8,676 nt of DNA from Deltaproteobacteria bacterium CG07_land_8_20_14_0_80_60_11. GTDB taxonomy: Bacteria > Desulfobacterota > Desulfobaccia > Desulfobaccales > 0-14-0-80-60-11. A program made the translations under genes and the position numbers. The notes below the pieces were generated by a model. The model searched no databases. It was not told the DNA's origin and saw only the letters and a program-made list of their open reading frames with translations. The stretch lies in assembly GCA_002779455.1 (NCBI GenBank), contig PEWM01000233.1, forward strand, positions 1 through 8,676. Reading direction: 5' to 3'. Below, piece after piece: positions 6,751-8,676 of this stretch (the stretch's first letter is position 1; each line of letters begins with the position of its first letter).

Positions 6751-7890
6751 ATGCATAAAACTCCATTGTTGGATCAACTGGAGTCCGGTCCGTATCCAAG
6801 CTTCGTAAAAGACTTGAAGCGGCTGGCAGCCAAAAAGCCCCAGGTCAACGACTTGTTGGGGCAACTAGAGAGGTCTTATAAGGAAAAAATCACCCACTGG
6901 AAGCATGGTGGCATCGTCGGCGTGCTGGGATACGGCTCCGGCATCATCGGCCGGTACTCCGACCTGCCGGACGAATTCCCCGGTCTGGAACACTTCCACA
7001 CCGTACGGATCAACCAGACCTCCGGCTGGTTTTATACCACCGCCGCTTTGCGGGAGCTGTGCGATATCTGGGATAAGCACGGCAGTGGCATATTGAATAT
7101 GCACGGCGCCACGGGCGATATCGTCTTCCTGGGCACCCGCACTGAGGAACTGGAACCTTGCTTCCAGGCCCTGGCCCAGAAGGGTTGGGACATCGGCGGC
7201 TCCGGTTCCGCCATGCGGACTCCCAGTTGCTGTGTGGGCATGGGCCGTTGCGAGTGGGCCTGCTATGACACCATGGAGGCCTGCTACAACATCACCCAGA
7301 ATTATCAATTCGAGCTGCATCGACCGGCCTTCCCCTATAAGTACAAATTCAAATTCTCCGGCTGCCCCAATGACTGTGTGGCCGCCCAAGCCCGGGCCGA
7401 CATGTCCGTCATCGGTGTCTGGAAGGACGACATCCGCATCGACCAGGCCGCAGTCAAGGCCTATGCCGGCGGTGAACTGAAACCCAGGGCCGGCGGCACC
7501 CCTTATGCCAACGACGTGAGAACGGTGGCGCTGGCTTATCCGCGCATCACCGCCGTCCGCGACGCCGAGGATACCGCCGACCTCACCGAGCTCGTGGCCG
7601 GAGCGGTCATCCTGGTCAAGGGGCAATGGTTCGGCGCCAAGCCCCCGAAGGCATGGCTTGAATACCAGACCGCCAAGGGCATCAAGCGGCTCAAGCTGAA
7701 GGTGCTGAAGCCCTACGCCTATGCCAACGTCAAGAACAAGCCCGAGTCCAGCGTCATGGATCCCGCCACCGGCGAGAGCGAGATGGCTGTGCAGTTGCCC
7801 GATGAGCTGCCTGAGAACATCGCCGCCCTGGGCATCGACAACGGCGTCGGCATCGCCGCCGTGGCGGAAGACCTCGGCCTGATCTTCTGA
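6751..7890 (+). CDS. dsrA: Dissimilatory sulfite reductase alpha subunit N-terminal part, fused in frame to an unrelated tail
   Basis: Residues 1-248 are reductive-type bacterial DsrA. They open HKTPLLDQLESGPYPSF and continue through KITHWKHGGIVGVLGYGSG and NMHGATGDI. The siroheme/[4Fe-4S] ligands are Cys161 and Cys167 (TPSCCVGMGRCEWAC), then Cys205 and Cys209 (FSGCPNDC). DsrAB reduces sulfite with electrons relayed through DsrC in the cytoplasm. From about residue 249 the sequence stops resembling DsrA. The expected ferredoxin domain, with its eight cysteines for two [4Fe-4S] clusters, and the C-terminal helices are absent. Instead about 130 cysteine-free residues follow, with AVILVKGQWFGAKPPKAWLE and SSVMDPATGESEM segments. 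Total 379 residues, against roughly 400-440 for DsrA. ATG 6751 is preferred over GTG 6745 because GGAGG (6737-6741) is 9 nt before it. No dsrB follows. The product as written should not be a working sulfite reductase subunit. Confidence 0.9.
   Translation: MHKTPLLDQLESGPYPSFVKDLKRLAAKKPQVNDLLGQLERSYKEKITHWKHGGIVGVLGYGSGIIGRYSDLPDEFPGLEHFHTVRINQTSGWFYTTAALRELCDIWDKHGSGILNMHGATGDIVFLGTRTEELEPCFQALAQKGWDIGGSGSAMRTPSCCVGMGRCEWACYDTMEACYNITQNYQFELHRPAFPYKYKFKFSGCPNDCVAAQARADMSVIGVWKDDIRIDQAAVKAYAGGELKPRAGGTPYANDVRTVALAYPRITAVRDAEDTADLTELVAGAVILVKGQWFGAKPPKAWLEYQTAKGIKRLKLKVLKPYAYANVKNKPESSVMDPATGESEMAVQLPDELPENIAALGIDNGVGIAAVAEDLGLIF
7486..7500 (+). other. Junction between DsrA coding sequence and foreign tail
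   Basis: DsrA similarity holds through KAYAGGELKPRAG (ending at codon 248, 7492-7494), where DsrA proteins normally continue into an AH-x-DWG stretch. Here the next codons read GTPYANDVRT. The GC-rich GCCGGCGGC at 7489-7497 could have served as micro-homology, either for recombination or for an assembly join. The exact base cannot be fixed by eye. Confidence 0.65.
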
Positions 7891-7969
7891 CCCGGGGCGG
7901 GGTAGGGACACGTCTCCCCCCATGAAGAACATACCGTGGTGGCATTCCCGGGTGTTCCCGCTTCATGCG

Positions 7970-7996
7970 GGGCGCGGGCAGCGCCCCGCCGGGGAG
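7970..7996 (+). repeat. GGGCGCGGG-x-CCCCGCCGGGGA direct repeat, copy 1
   Basis: It matches 8247-8273 except at two internal bases and the last base. The decamer GGAGTTTGGC (7993-8002) following it is exactly inverted at 8231-8240 (GCCAAACTCC). Together these frame the repeat block after the fused dsrA. The 328 nt from 7891 to 8218 contain no supportable gene. Confidence 0.75.
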
Positions 7997-8070
7997 TTTG
8001 GCAGAAATCAGCGTTATCCAATGGGCTATTTGATCGCGACAGGTTGCGCGCAGCACTGCGGGCGCGATCC

Positions 8071-8180
8071 TTGGAGTGCGGCGCCCCTGCGCCGCTTTGT
8101 TTCCCCGCGAAACGAGGGAGCGAATCAATTCGCGGACTGCGATCCGCAAATGAAAGCGGCGCAGGGGCGCCGCAGTCCAA
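8071..8180. repeat. Long inverted repeat with 28-bp arms (GCGGCGCCCCTGCGCCGC type)
   Basis: Left arm 8071-8098 and right arm 8153-8180 are reverse complements at 27 of 28 positions. The 54-nt interior contains a smaller dyad, GCGAAT-CA-ATTCGC (8120-8133). Each arm is itself rich in GGCGC palindromes. This repeat family is not seen anywhere left of the dsrA junction. It may be a terminator-like or dispersed palindromic element. Confidence 0.9.
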
Positions 8181-8218
8181 AGACGACTGCGTCGTCAAAT
8201 ACAGACAGACACCATGGT

Positions 8219-8676
8219 TCATGCACTTGTGCCAAACTCCAGTGCCGGGCGCGGGACGCGCCCCGCCGGGGAATACTCGACGGTGGCGACGGGCTGCCAG
8301 CCGGCATCGGTGCGGTAGTGCAGGCATCCGGCGGCATCGGCGCCGAACCGGCCGGCGGCGAAGTCCTCGACGGTCGGCGGCAGCACAATCCAGTCTCCAC
8401 CCTCCTTCAGCCGGTTCTGGTTGACGCTGGCGACCGCCTCCAGCTCGTCCTTCCACCCGCCCGGAGGACGGTTCCCAACACGCTTTCCGGCAATCGCTTG
8501 CAACTCATGGAGCGTCCGTCCCCGCAGGTCGACCGGCACCGGTTCGGAGAGGCCGAGGATCGGACCGCTGTCCATTTCCCCGCCGCTGCCGGTGTAGGTC
8601 TGGGCGATGATGACGCTGCTGCGCAGGGCCGTGAGCCCGGCCAGGATGGCGGTCTCGATCGGGAGGGTGTGCAGGC
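8219..8676 (-). CDS. Formyltransferase-like protein, C-terminal part, cut by window edge
   Basis: On the minus strand the frame enters at the right edge and ends at TGA 8221-8219, giving about 151 residues. The first part (LHTLPIETAILAG, then ALRSSVIIAQTYT and GGEMDSGPILGLSEPVPVDL) resembles the formyltransferase fold of purN and methionyl-tRNA formyltransferase-like proteins, where an MDxGPI segment follows the active-site loop. The catalytic Asn-His-Asp region lies partly or wholly outside the window, so the substrate cannot be told. An internal ATG at 8575 would start mid-domain and is not the true start. The last ~17 residues (from SPAGRVPRPALEFG) are encoded by the GGGCGCGGG repeat, so the natural C-terminus may have been altered by repeat insertion. 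Family call is tentative. Confidence 0.5.
   Translation of the reverse strand, partial: LHTLPIETAILAGLTALRSSVIIAQTYTGSGGEMDSGPILGLSEPVPVDLRGRTLHELQAIAGKRVGNRPPGGWKDELEAVASVNQNRLKEGGDWIVLPPTVEDFAAGRFGADAAGCLHYRTDAGWQPVATVEYSPAGRVPRPALEFGTSA
8247..8273 (+). repeat. GGGCGCGGG-x-CCCCGCCGGGGA direct repeat, copy 2
   Basis: Second copy of the 7970-7996 repeat, lying inside the 3' end of the formyltransferase-like gene. The two copies are about 250 nt apart and enclose the 28-bp-arm inverted repeat. Confidence 0.75.

Noticed and set aside
7498..7890. Frameshifted continuation of DsrA
   Set aside because: No alternative frame in this stretch shows the CxxC-rich ferredoxin domain or any DsrA C-terminal motif, so a simple indel does not explain the loss.
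7921..8676. Long open plus-strand frame from ATG 7921 running off the right edge
   Set aside because: It translates hairpin repeats and then the antisense of the formyltransferase-like gene. Composition is Arg/Gly/Ala/Pro-rich and shadow-like, with no recognisable motif.

Overview
The window reads as part of a GC-rich sulfate-reducer genome, probably Desulfobacterota and perhaps a Desulfobacca-like lineage. This rests on a reductive-type dissimilatory sulfite reductase alpha gene (dsrA), a rubredoxin, and short dispersed repeats of a style common in environmental genomes of that group. The taxonomic call is inference from protein resemblance, not from a search.

Layout, left to right. (1) Positions 1-366, minus strand: the N-terminal third of an Xaa-Pro aminopeptidase-like protein, cut by the window edge. 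(2) A 240-nt divergent intergenic region with an AT-rich candidate promoter. (3) Positions 607-2210, plus strand: a compact cluster of HAD phosphatase, rubredoxin (53 aa, overlapping the HAD stop) and signal peptidase I. (4) A repeat-rich gap, then an orphan ABC-type substrate-binding lipoprotein whose signal-peptide n-region is written by a heptamer repeat. (5) A gap with three hairpin repeats, then two M16-family peptidase genes. The first carries the zinc site and the second carries the Arg/Tyr pair, so they look like halves of one heterodimeric protease. They are separated by 434 nt of nested repeats enclosing a tiny AT-rich zinc-ribbon-like reading frame interrupted by an in-frame TAG. 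(6) A candidate promoter and strong ribosome binding site lead into dsrA.

The most striking feature is dsrA. Its first ~248 residues are textbook DsrA, including all four siroheme/[4Fe-4S] cysteines. At about position 7490 the frame passes without a break into ~130 residues that do not resemble DsrA. They look like the C-terminal beta-rich (IPT/TIG-like) end of a secreted protein. The DsrA ferredoxin domain, the DsrA C-terminus and dsrB are all missing. To the right, the intergenic repeats change to a different family (GCGGCGCCCCTGCGCCGC type), and the last gene is a minus-strand formyltransferase-like fragment. The simplest explanation is a chimeric contig joining two genomes inside dsrA. 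A genuine recombination or fusion is the alternative.

Functionally, the left and middle parts are housekeeping and envelope functions: protein export and processing, proteolysis, electron transfer and phosphate-ester hydrolysis. They precede a core sulfate-respiration gene. I do not see a clear new defence or mobile system. The points worth following are the dsrA junction, the amber-interrupted mini-gene, and the inverted repeat pairs that bracket intergenic inserts.
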